NCBI GenBank assembly: GCA_037440405.1 | Contig: JBBIUE010000018.1 | Coordinates: 1-64,000 of the forward strand | DNA from: JANMGV01 sp037440405 | GTDB taxonomy: Bacteria > Planctomycetota > Planctomycetia > Pirellulales > Pirellulaceae | DNA: 64,000 nt | Direction of reading: 5' to 3' | In this document: piece after piece, positions 55,058 through 62,936 of the stretch | Layout of the letters: each line of letters begins with the position of its first letter | How positions within the stretch are numbered: the stretch's first letter is position 1 | Notes under the pieces: model-generated | Seen by the model: the letters and a program-made list of their open reading frames with translations, nothing else | Told to the model about the DNA's origin: nothing | Databases searched by the model: none | Position numbers and translations under genes: made by a program

Positions 55058-55918
55058 TCAGGCGACGAGCTGCCGAAGCGTCTCCAAATTGACCATGTCC
55101 CAATCGCACCCGTCGTCGTTTTTCCCTTTATCGGTTTCCAAATACATCGGCAGCTTTTTGACCATCGGATGTTTGAGGAAACGCTTAAAACCTTCGAGGC
55201 CAATCGTGCCCAGGCCGATGTGCTCATGCCGATCGACGCGACTGCCGCAGCCTTTTTTGCTATCGTTCAAATGAATCGCTCGAAGGGCCTCTCTTAATCC
55301 ATGAGCCTCAAGGTCGGCCACGAGACTCTTTAAGCCTTTCGGTTCAGAAAGGTCGTATCCGGCAGCGTGAGCGTGGCAAGTGTCCAGGCAAATCCCGACG
55401 TTCATGGCACTTCCCGTCCGTTCGATCAGCCAACCAAGATGTTCGATCTTCCACCCCAGACTGCTTCCTTGGCCCGCAGTGTTCTCCAGAAGAAGCCAAC
55501 TTGCTTTCGGCTTGGCCTTCTTAAAGGCTTTTTCAATCGCTTTGGCGATCCGCTCCAGCCCCTTTTCTTCTGAGCTGTCCATGAACGCTCCTGGGTGAAC
55601 CACGACGCCATCCAAACCGAGCTGTTCCGCTCGTTGCCATTCGACCACGGTGGCTTCGATCGATTTATTCCAAAGTTCGCTATTGGGCGAGGCCAAGTTG
55701 ATCAAATAAGATGCGTGAGCAAGTGGCCGACAGATAGCATCACGCTTCAATGCCTCGCGGAACAGGTCAACGTCTTCATCGGAGATGGGTTTGCAAGCCC
55801 ATTGATTGTTGTTTTTCGTAAAAAGTTGAACGCAATCGCAGCCAGCGGCCTTGGCCAGTTCCACGGATCGGTAGTAACCACCCGCGATGGACATGTGGGC
55901 ACCAAACAGATAAGCCAT
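55058..55918 (-). CDS. nfo: deoxyribonuclease IV (AP endonuclease)
   Basis: A 286-aa endonuclease IV, a TIM-barrel zinc enzyme that cuts DNA 5' to abasic sites in base-excision repair. It starts MAYLFGAHMSIAGGYYRSVE (ATG 55918), the usual N terminus. Metal-ligand motifs: HASYLINLASPN near residue 68, VVHPGAFMDS near 110, LLENTAGQGSSLG near 146, CLDTCHAHAAGYD near 178 and IHLNDSKKGCGSRVDRHEHIGLGTIG near 215-240. Everything is intact. The longer frame upstream reads into the rpiB gene and is spurious. The gene is 32 bases downstream of rpiB and 21 bases upstream of waaA, all in one unit. Confidence 0.95.
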   Translation of the reverse strand: MAYLFGAHMSIAGGYYRSVELAKAAGCDCVQLFTKNNNQWACKPISDEDVDLFREALKRDAICRPLAHASYLINLASPNSELWNKSIEATVVEWQRAEQLGLDGVVVHPGAFMDSSEEKGLERIAKAIEKAFKKAKPKASWLLLENTAGQGSSLGWKIEHLGWLIERTGSAMNVGICLDTCHAHAAGYDLSEPKGLKSLVADLEAHGLREALRAIHLNDSKKGCGSRVDRHEHIGLGTIGLEGFKRFLKHPMVKKLPMYLETDKGKNDDGCDWDMVNLETLRQLVA

Positions 55919-55950
55919 GGCTGATTCCGTGGTAATGATTCTCGATGACT

Positions 55951-56403
55951 TCAGTGACTCGCCGTCGGGGCGTCGACGGTGTGGATTTTTGCGATGCGCT
56001 GCGCGTGCCGCCCCCCCTCGAAGTCGGTCGCCAGCCAGACTCGGATCAAATCGACGACGGGTCGATCTCCTATCATATCGGCGGGCAAGCAAAGGACGTT
56101 GAGGTCGTTGTGCCGACGGGAGATTTCCGCAAGGACTTCGTCACCGCAGACTGCGGCACGCACTCCGGGGAACTTGTTGGCAGTTATCGCCATTCCTATT
56201 CCTGTCCCACACAACAGCACGCCTCGTTCGCAAGTGCCATCGGAGACCATTTTCGCAACCTGCACTGCGAAGTCCGGGTAGTCCACGGATTGATCGCTGC
56301 TCGTGCCGACGTCATCGACTGTGTGCCCGTCGGCGGTTAGTAAATTGACAATCTTGCATTTGAGATGAAATCCGCGATGGTCACTACCAATGGCGATGCG
56401 CAT
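55951..56403 (-). CDS. rpiB: ribose-5-phosphate isomerase B
   Basis: Interconverts ribose-5-phosphate and ribulose-5-phosphate in the pentose phosphate pathway. 150 aa, as usual. N terminus MRIAIGSDHRGFHLK, then DVGTSSDQSVDYPDFA near residue 31, VLLCGTGIGMAITANKFPG (catalytic Cys in L-L-C-G-T-G-I-G) near 62, and ISRRHNDLNVLCLPADMIG near 94. It is 2 bases downstream of the Sua5/phosphatase fusion. This mirrors the order ywlC-ywlE-ywlF (rpiB) in Bacillus. Confidence 0.95.
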   Translation of the reverse strand: MRIAIGSDHRGFHLKCKIVNLLTADGHTVDDVGTSSDQSVDYPDFAVQVAKMVSDGTCERGVLLCGTGIGMAITANKFPGVRAAVCGDEVLAEISRRHNDLNVLCLPADMIGDRPVVDLIRVWLATDFEGGRHAQRIAKIHTVDAPTASH

Positions 56404-56405
56404 GT

Positions 56406-57578
56406 TTAAGAAGCCTTCCCAGTTGATGATGGATTCGTGTTCATTTCAGTGGTTGGATGTTCCCAAATGGGAAGCAATGATTCATCGAGCTTTGCAACCC
56501 ATTCGTCGAGGCAACTCGACAATTGGGCGGCACAACCTCGATAGACTTCAATGGGACCTCCAAATGGGTCCGATATCTCTTGATTGCTGGCAATGGTAAA
56601 AGTTTTGGATGCGAGATGCGGCCAGCGAGACAGGATCGTTTGCCGATGGGAGTGGGTCATGGTCAAAATCCAGTCGGCGCGGTCGATGAGCCGATGAGTG
56701 AGCTGCGTGCTCTCGTGACTGGTAAGATCGAGTCCCCGTTCCCGCATTGCGTAAATCGCCTCGCTTGAAGCCGGACTTCCGACCGACGCCGATGTGCCTG
56801 CCGAGTAAACAGCGATGGGACTGACGCTACTTCGAGACCAAGCGTTGGGGAACTTCTTTTTGAGTTTGCTCTCTAGCAAAACTTGTGCCATCGGCGATCT
56901 GCATGTGTTTCCAGTACATACTAAGAGGATGACGAATTGAGCCAACTCGTGGATCGACTCCCAAGATGCATTGCCACGTCGAAGAACACGACACAATCGA
57001 TCGTCGACTCGGATTAGTGTGCATTCTCCCTGCAATTGTGTTGGGCCGTCATCGACGATCACTTTCATTGGTAGATGCCGATTTGGCTCGATTCGCAGAA
57101 GTGGCTTGCCGTCTGCAGTCTTCGCGGGAGCGAGTAACAATGGGCCGGCTAACATGCTCGCTGCTTGCAATGCGGCTTCATGCTGCGGCATTCGAAGTCG
57201 AATGGATGCTCGTCCGTCCAGCCAGCTTCTGATGGGTTCTTGAAAACAGTCATGAGTCGCGCCCCCACCTCCAGGTAGCTCGACGATGACACTTCCAGGA
57301 AAACCGTATTCAATAATTCGTTTGGCGACCGGAGACAACTCCGGAAAAAAGTCGCTCGCCTCCGATGCTGACCGGAGCATGAGAGCCTCCTGCTCACCAA
57401 TGTTTCGGCAGTAGTTGTCCAATCGCTGGACCGCGTTAAAATTCGTCGAGCTGGCTGCAATTTCATAGGTCGATTCCGTCGGAAATCCGACCAAGTTCCC
57501 TTCGACGAGCGCTTGCACGGAAAGATGCACGACGTCACGAAGATCCTCCGAACGCCGCCAATCAAGTACCGTGACCAT
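56406..57578 (-). CDS. Sua5/YrdC domain fused to low-molecular-weight (arginine?) phosphatase
   Basis: A 390-aa fusion. Residues about 10-200 resemble Sua5/YrdC (threonylcarbamoyl-AMP synthase), with VGFPTESTYEIAAS as the PTE-type motif and IEYGFPGSVIVELPGG. But the K-x-R-P motif is absent and the SAN motif is replaced by PAKTADG, so this domain is unlikely to be the cell's active enzyme. Residues about 215-370 are a low-molecular-weight phosphatase: P-loop LVCTGNTCRSPM (Cys221, Arg227), YSAGTSASVG, ILTMTHSHRQTI, and general acid in ISDPFGGPIEVY (Asp337). The P-loop Thr225 and the whole pattern are those of Bacillus YwlE, the protein-arginine phosphatase, rather than tyrosine phosphatases (which have Ile there). 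ATG 57578 is used; a TTG 14 codons earlier is possible. Confidence 0.88.
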   Translation of the reverse strand: MVTVLDWRRSEDLRDVVHLSVQALVEGNLVGFPTESTYEIAASSTNFNAVQRLDNYCRNIGEQEALMLRSASEASDFFPELSPVAKRIIEYGFPGSVIVELPGGGGATHDCFQEPIRSWLDGRASIRLRMPQHEAALQAASMLAGPLLLAPAKTADGKPLLRIEPNRHLPMKVIVDDGPTQLQGECTLIRVDDRLCRVLRRGNASWESIHELAQFVILLVCTGNTCRSPMAQVLLESKLKKKFPNAWSRSSVSPIAVYSAGTSASVGSPASSEAIYAMRERGLDLTSHESTQLTHRLIDRADWILTMTHSHRQTILSRWPHLASKTFTIASNQEISDPFGGPIEVYRGCAAQLSSCLDEWVAKLDESLLPIWEHPTTEMNTNPSSTGKAS

Positions 57579-57717
57579 GTGTTGTAAAATCCGTTCGGAA
57601 TCAAATCGGTTAAAATACAAGCCATATCGTATCGTGGAAGCTGGACTTTCGACAAGCTGGAGTTCGTCCCAAATGCTGCCAAACCTAACGGATTCGTGCC
57701 ATCGAAGATTCCCTTGA

Positions 57718-58686
57718 ATGAATCGACGCGCGTTTTTGAGAAGTTCATCCCGATCAGCAGCGAAGTTGATAGCGTCCGTTCACAGTCTAACGACTAGCTG
57801 CGCGGGACCCGCACGACCGAATCCTAGCGATCCTCGACTCGAGCGAATTTGGGGTCAGCGCGGGCTTAATGACGGGCGGTTTCAGAAGCCTCGCGCGATT
57901 GCCATCAATGATCGTGATGAGCTATTCATCGTCGACATGACCGGACGCGTTCAGGTCTTCGACAAGTTCGGAACGTTCCTGCGACTCTGGAAGACCCCGG
58001 AGATCATCAGCGGAAAACCGACGGGACTCGGCGTCGATCGATCTGGAGATGTTATGGTCGCCGATACCCACTACTATCGGGTCCTCTTCTACAAAAGCAC
58101 GGGTGAGCCTGTTCCTCAAAAGACTCTGGGTGGGACGAATGGTAAAGGGCCTGGTGAATTCGGCTTCGTTACCGATGCGGTCCAAGATCGACAAGGTAAC
58201 TACTACGTATCCGAATACGGCGAGTTCGATCGCATCCAGAAGTTCACCAGCAATGGAGAATTTGTCTGCCAATTCGGTCGCCATGGTGACGCGCCTCTCG
58301 AATTCAATCGGCCTCAGGCCTTGTTCCTTGACAAACAAGATAACTTGTGGATTGCCGATGCCTGTAATCACCGCGTCCAAGTGGTGCGATGCGAGACCGA
58401 TAAGCCTGAACTGATTCAGATGTGGGGAACGGAAGGTCGCAATCCGGGAAAGCTGTATTACCCGTATGGATTATGGGTCGAAGACGATGAGACGGTCCTC
58501 ATCAGCGAGTATGGTGGTTGCAGGGTGCAACGACTAAGTCAACGTGGAGAGCCGATCGATTCGTGGGGCGAGCCTGGTCGTGGTCCGAGCCAGCTTTTTC
58601 AACCCTGGTCGCTGGTGAAAGATTCGACCAAACGAGTTCACGTCTTGGACTCCAACAACCACCGCGTCCAGACTGTAAAAATCTAG
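57718..58686 (+). CDS. NHL-repeat six-bladed beta-propeller protein
   Basis: A 322-aa exported protein. The leader MNRRAFLRSSSRSAAKLIAS has a twin-arginine-like start, and a cysteine in LTTSCAGP near residue 28 might carry lipid. The rest is a beta-propeller of NHL repeats with the usual 'P-x-G-[IVL]-A-[VI]-D-x-x-G-x-[IVL]' pattern, for example KPTGLGVDRSGDVMVADT near 100, FVTDAVQDRQGNYYVSEYGE near 145, RPQALFLDKQDNLWIADACNHRVQV near 200 and YPYGLWVEDDETVLISE near 248. Such propellers bind ligands or partner proteins. Divergent from the Sua5/phosphatase gene, with a 139-base gap. Confidence 0.88.
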   Translation: MNRRAFLRSSSRSAAKLIASVHSLTTSCAGPARPNPSDPRLERIWGQRGLNDGRFQKPRAIAINDRDELFIVDMTGRVQVFDKFGTFLRLWKTPEIISGKPTGLGVDRSGDVMVADTHYYRVLFYKSTGEPVPQKTLGGTNGKGPGEFGFVTDAVQDRQGNYYVSEYGEFDRIQKFTSNGEFVCQFGRHGDAPLEFNRPQALFLDKQDNLWIADACNHRVQVVRCETDKPELIQMWGTEGRNPGKLYYPYGLWVEDDETVLISEYGGCRVQRLSQRGEPIDSWGEPGRGPSQLFQPWSLVKDSTKRVHVLDSNNHRVQTVKI

Positions 58687-59077
58687 TGCTTGGTCGATTG
58701 CATCGAACCGAAGCAGCGGCCTGAGCCCAAATGCGTAATCTCCCCACCGAAATCCATTCCTCGGTGTGCCGATTCTAACGGCTCATCCAGGTTGTTGCGT
58801 CTAACCGAGCAATCGCTTCACCGATTCTCTTGATTCACCAGAGCGATCGTTGTTCCTGTCGCTACTTTGGTTCATTCGATGCGAGCATGACTCTGCACGC
58901 TTCTTCGCCGAATGCAGTATTAAATGCCACTTCAGCAATCGCATCGCTTCGATCTGGCTCATCGCGAGGAGGTTCCGACAACAGTAACCTGGGTTGCGTG
59001 GTTCTGCCGATTCAGTGACAATTTCTGGAACCAGGAACTTCATCCTTGTCAACGACTTTGTAGTAGGCACCGAGTGT
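58687..59077. other. intergenic, nothing recognised
   Basis: About 390 bases between the NHL-repeat gene and PEP carboxykinase. It includes the plus-strand frame 58994-59077 that would add 28 residues to PEP carboxykinase; this is not expected from the family. No repeat or terminator is evident. Confidence 0.4.
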
Positions 59078-60904
59078 ATGAACTCATCACTTAATGGATT
59101 ATCGCCACCCACCACACAGGGCAAAGTATTAGAGTGGATCGAGTCCATCGCCCAATTGTGTGAGCCTGACGATATTCACTGGTGTGAAGGTACGGATGAG
59201 GAATGGAATCGCTTATGCAATGAAATGGTGGAACGGGGTACGTTAGTCCGACTCAATTCCGAGAAGCACCCGAATTCGTTTGCTGCGCGCAGTGCCCCTT
59301 CCGACGTCGCGCGGGTTGAGGAGCGAACCTTCATTTGCTCGAATCGGCAAATCGATGCTGGGCCGACGAACCACTGGCGTCCTCCCCAAGAGATGCGGCA
59401 ACTGCTGAGAGAGAAGTTTCGAGGCTGCATGCATGGCCGCACGATGTACATCGTCCCATTTTGCATGGGACCTCTCGACAGCCCGTTGGCATTGGTCGGC
59501 ATCGAGGTCACCGATTCGCCCTACGTCGTTGTCAGCATGAAGATCATGTGTCACACGGGGAGACGAGTGTGGGACAAACTTGCTTCTGACGCCAATTTTC
59601 TCCCTTGTGTTCACTCTGTTGGATACCCGTTAGAGCCCGGACAAGAAGATGTTGCATGGCCCTGCCAGCCACGCCAGGAAGACAAGTACATTGTTCATTT
59701 CCCGGAGGATCGCGAGATTTGGAGTTTCGGCAGCGGCTACGGTGGCAATGCGTTGCTCGGAAAGAAGTGCGTCGCGCTGCGGATCGCGAGCGTCATCGCG
59801 CGCGATCACCAATGGATGGCCGAGCACATGCTCATCATGGGGATCGAAGCTCCTGATGGTCGAAAGACCTACATTACAGCGGCATTCCCAAGCGCCTGCG
59901 GAAAAACCAACTTGGCGATGATTCAGCCTCCACCGTCCATGGCGGAGCAGGGATGGAAAACCACACTGGTCGGCGATGACATCGCTTGGCTATGGCCGGG
60001 GACTTCTGGGAAACTTCACGCCATCAATCCTGAAACCGGCTTTTTTGGTGTCGCTCCCGGTACCTCGTGGAAATCGAATCCGAGTGCCATGCACGCCATG
60101 TCGAAAAATACTATTTTCACCAACGTCGCAACGACGCTCGATGGTTGTGTTTGGTGGGAGGGTCTCTCCGATCCGCCAGATAAATTAATCGACTGGACGG
60201 GCAATGTCTGGACTCCCAACTGCGGTCGCTTGGCAGCTCACCAGAATTCCCGTTTTACAGCTCCTGCGGAACAGTGCCCCAATATCGATCCGCGATGGCA
60301 AGACCCCGATGGTGTTCCCATCGACGCGATTGTCTTCGGAGGTCGTCGAACGACTACCATGCCCCTAATCTTTCAGGCATTCGACTGGACGCATGGCGTC
60401 TTTCTCGGAGCGACGCAAAGCTCGGAAACAACTGCTGCGGCCGTAGGGAAAGTCGGGCAGGTGCGGCGCGATCCGATGGCCATGCTCCCATTCTGTGGTT
60501 ACAACATGGGTGACTATTTCGGGCACTGGCTGGAGATGCGTAAGCACATCAAGCGTCTTCCCCGAATGTTTCACGTCAACTGGTTTCGGAAGAATGCAGC
60601 CGGGCAATTTCTATGGCCGGGCTTCCGCGAGAATCTGCGGGTGCTCGAATGGATCGTCAAACGTTGTCAGGGGAGAATTCCAGGCCATGAAACTCCCATC
60701 GGATGGATTCCCCGCTGGAACGATTTCAACACCGAAGGCCTAGATGAGTTTACAGAAGCCGACTTCGCTGCGGCAATGCAATTTGATCAGGAAGAATGGC
60801 TTGCCGAAATCAGTAGCCAGAACGACTTCGTCATCAAACTTTATCATTCGCTGCCGAAAGAGCTCATCTATCAGCGTGAACTCCTGATGGCACGGCTCGC
60901 TTGA
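59078..60904 (+). CDS. pckG: phosphoenolpyruvate carboxykinase (GTP)
   Basis: Converts oxaloacetate and GTP to phosphoenolpyruvate, CO2 and GDP, the entry step of gluconeogenesis. 608 aa, the usual length of the GTP form. Motifs: RTMYIVPFCMGPLDSPLA near residue 125, FGSGYGGNALLGKKCVALRIAS near 225, the P-loop AFPSACGKTNLAM near 272 (hyper-reactive Cys included), VGDDIAWLWPG near 300, and FGGRRTTTMPLIFQAFDW near 420 with MLPFCGYNMGDYFGHWL near 467. The start ATG 59078 gives the family N terminus; the frame is open a further 28 codons upstream. The stop TGA overlaps a TTG of the PilT-like gene frame at 60901. Confidence 0.95.
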   Translation: MNSSLNGLSPPTTQGKVLEWIESIAQLCEPDDIHWCEGTDEEWNRLCNEMVERGTLVRLNSEKHPNSFAARSAPSDVARVEERTFICSNRQIDAGPTNHWRPPQEMRQLLREKFRGCMHGRTMYIVPFCMGPLDSPLALVGIEVTDSPYVVVSMKIMCHTGRRVWDKLASDANFLPCVHSVGYPLEPGQEDVAWPCQPRQEDKYIVHFPEDREIWSFGSGYGGNALLGKKCVALRIASVIARDHQWMAEHMLIMGIEAPDGRKTYITAAFPSACGKTNLAMIQPPPSMAEQGWKTTLVGDDIAWLWPGTSGKLHAINPETGFFGVAPGTSWKSNPSAMHAMSKNTIFTNVATTLDGCVWWEGLSDPPDKLIDWTGNVWTPNCGRLAAHQNSRFTAPAEQCPNIDPRWQDPDGVPIDAIVFGGRRTTTMPLIFQAFDWTHGVFLGATQSSETTAAAVGKVGQVRRDPMAMLPFCGYNMGDYFGHWLEMRKHIKRLPRMFHVNWFRKNAAGQFLWPGFRENLRVLEWIVKRCQGRIPGHETPIGWIPRWNDFNTEGLDEFTEADFAAAMQFDQEEWLAEISSQNDFVIKLYHSLPKELIYQRELLMARLA

Positions 60905-60936
60905 GATTCACGGATAAAGCTTCTTACACGGCAGCA

Positions 60937-62034
60937 ATGATGATCAACGGTTCCAGGCATCCGCAAACGAACGAATTAACAGCCTGGCTGCAACATGCGA
61001 TCGAACGTGAAGCCTCGGATTTGCACTTGATGGCCGGATTTGCGCCGGTGATTCGTCGCCATGGCGAATTAAAAGAGTTGGAAACGAAACCCGTTGACGC
61101 CGATCTCTTGCTTTCGGTATTGAAGAGAGAATTACACGAAAAGGAATGGATTCGATTCCAGTCCGAGTTGAATCTGGACTTTTCCATGGACCTGCATTCC
61201 AACGATCGATGGTGGCGTTGTCGGGTCAATCTTTTCTTCGCCAATAAGTCGATCGGAGCATGCTTGCGATTGATTCCCAATCACGTTCCCTCACTTGAAT
61301 GGTGTGGTTTACCAAGAAACGTTCTTTCGAAGTGTACATCACTCCAAGACGGACTGGTCATTGTAAGCGGCGCGACCGGTTCGGGAAAATCAACCACACT
61401 TGCCGTACTCATTCAGAATTTCCTCAAACGAGGCAATTGCCGCGTCATCACCATCGAGGAACCGATTGAGTTCATCTACGAATCCAGTCCTTCAACTTTG
61501 GTCTCGCAGCGCGAGGTCGGTATCGATGTCCGGTCGTTCGCAGAAGGTCTAAAGTATGGACTTCGACAGGACCCGGACATCATCATGGTCGGCGAAATTC
61601 GCGATCGCGAGACGGCTCAGATGGCGATCAGTGCCGCTGAAACCGGCCATCTCGTGCTCAGCACCCTTCATACTCGCGATACCAAAGGTGTGCTTTCTCG
61701 CTTGTGTGATTTTTTTCCAATCGACGCGCAGCGAGAGATTCGATCACAACTCGCAATGAGTTTGCGTTGCGTCATCGGTCAGCGACTGCTGCCAAGTGTG
61801 GAGTCGGGAAGCAAACGTGCCCTAGCCGTTGAGTTCCTCTGGAATTCCAATGCAATCGCAAGCTCGATTCGACTCGGTAAGTTTGAAGCCATCGACAATA
61901 CGATTCTTACCAGCCGCGACGAAGGTATGATTTCCTTCGATGAATCGATTCGCAGTTTGTTGCGCGAAGGGTTCATTTCGAGATCCGTCGCGGAAAGCAA
62001 CGTCTCGGATACAGCGTTCTTGGCTCGATGGTGA
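60937..62034 (+). CDS. pilT-like: PilT-like type IV pilus retraction ATPase
   Basis: A 365-aa hexameric secretion ATPase. N-terminal domain (about 1-100) with LHLMAGFAPVIRRHGEL. Walker A GATGSGKSTTL near 142, Asp box VITIEEPIEFIYES near 170, Walker B LRQDPDIIMVGEIRDRETAQMA near 210 and His box GHLVLSTLHTRDT near 235. The retraction motif usually AIRNLIREGK reads AIASSIRLGK here, so the C-terminal motif is diverged. ATG 60937 is chosen; a TTG at 60901 overlaps the PEP carboxykinase stop and would add 12 residues. No PilB, PilC or pilin genes are next to it. It may retract a pilus made elsewhere or have another secretion role. Confidence 0.88.
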   Translation: MMINGSRHPQTNELTAWLQHAIEREASDLHLMAGFAPVIRRHGELKELETKPVDADLLLSVLKRELHEKEWIRFQSELNLDFSMDLHSNDRWWRCRVNLFFANKSIGACLRLIPNHVPSLEWCGLPRNVLSKCTSLQDGLVIVSGATGSGKSTTLAVLIQNFLKRGNCRVITIEEPIEFIYESSPSTLVSQREVGIDVRSFAEGLKYGLRQDPDIIMVGEIRDRETAQMAISAAETGHLVLSTLHTRDTKGVLSRLCDFFPIDAQREIRSQLAMSLRCVIGQRLLPSVESGSKRALAVEFLWNSNAIASSIRLGKFEAIDNTILTSRDEGMISFDESIRSLLREGFISRSVAESNVSDTAFLARW

Positions 62035-62081
62035 GACTTTCGAAAGACCAAAGTGGCACCTCGAACAGAGTTTTCATCCTG

Positions 62082-62774
62082 CTACGACTTCACTACCATG
62101 CACTGGGTCGATGGGAGATCAATGATCCGCTCTGGTTTGTCAGCAAAGAATTCATGGAACGCTTGCTCGACTCCGGCCAGCAAACCGTAATCGTGTGAAA
62201 CCATAATGCCGCCAGGGACCATTCGGGGATAGAAGTATTCCAAACAAGCCTTCGTGCCTTCGTACAGATCAACGTCGAAATGAGCAAAGCAATAACTTTG
62301 CTCGGGCACATCCTTCGCGGAATCCGGAAAAACTCCCTTGTAATATTGAAGGTTATCGAAGCCTTTCAAGTAAGCTTGAACGTTTTCAAGGGAACACGAA
62401 TATTGATGCTCGCGATGAACCTCACGATCCGCTTCGGTAGCTGGAGGAAGACCTTCGAAGGTATCGAACAGTAAGAAGAGCTTGTCACCTTTGACTTGGC
62501 TGATCAGTTTCGCCGAGCCACCCCGATAAACGCCGACTTCCGCCATAGCCCCCGGCAAAGTGCTCTGAGCGCGGGCAATGGAATAAATGAGATACTGCTC
62601 CCACGCACTCAACAACGATCGCTTATCGTTGTAGATTCCCCAAATCTGTTCGACGATCTTCGGGTCTTTTCGAGCTTTCAACGCAGAGAGTTGCATCCGA
62701 GACCAAAGTCGCAGCGTAAACTGCTCGATCCAACCACCACCTAGCTTCTGCACGGATCGATTTTTCAGCCACAT
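62082..62774 (-). CDS. TylF/MycF-family O-methyltransferase
   Basis: A 230-aa class I SAM-dependent methyltransferase of the macrocin-O-methyltransferase (TylF) type. It has GAMAEVGVYRGGSAKLIS (SAM motif I) near residue 76, LFLLFDTFEGLPPATEAD near 99, and the metal-binding region FAHFDVDLYEGTKACLEYFYPRMVPGGIMVSHDYG near 166-200, with two Asp ligands (F-D-V-D and H-D-Y). This family methylates sugar or aromatic hydroxyls in macrolide and polysaccharide synthesis. No glycosyltransferase genes lie next to it, so the acceptor is unknown. Convergent with the pilT-like gene (48-base gap). Confidence 0.85.
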   Translation of the reverse strand: MWLKNRSVQKLGGGWIEQFTLRLWSRMQLSALKARKDPKIVEQIWGIYNDKRSLLSAWEQYLIYSIARAQSTLPGAMAEVGVYRGGSAKLISQVKGDKLFLLFDTFEGLPPATEADREVHREHQYSCSLENVQAYLKGFDNLQYYKGVFPDSAKDVPEQSYCFAHFDVDLYEGTKACLEYFYPRMVPGGIMVSHDYGLLAGVEQAFHEFFADKPERIIDLPSTQCMVVKS

Positions 62775-62936
62775 ACTTTAGTCCCGCTCATGGGATCAAC
62801 GGACTCGGAAATGCCACTACGTAACCGTCCCGAACTCTAGAATGAATCTTCCGCAGTCCTGGGACCGTCGAGCATCGTTCCAAAGCATTTTGGCAAGGGA
62901 ACGAAACCAACTGGTGGGAAGTACGAATTCTGACGA

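Noticed and set aside
55919..56092. Upstream extension of the endonuclease IV frame
   Set aside because: It overlaps rpiB on the same strand and is Arg-rich; the family N terminus begins at ATG 55918.
58994..59077. N-terminal extension of PEP carboxykinase
   Set aside because: 28 extra residues not expected from the family; internal ATG 59078 gives the normal length.
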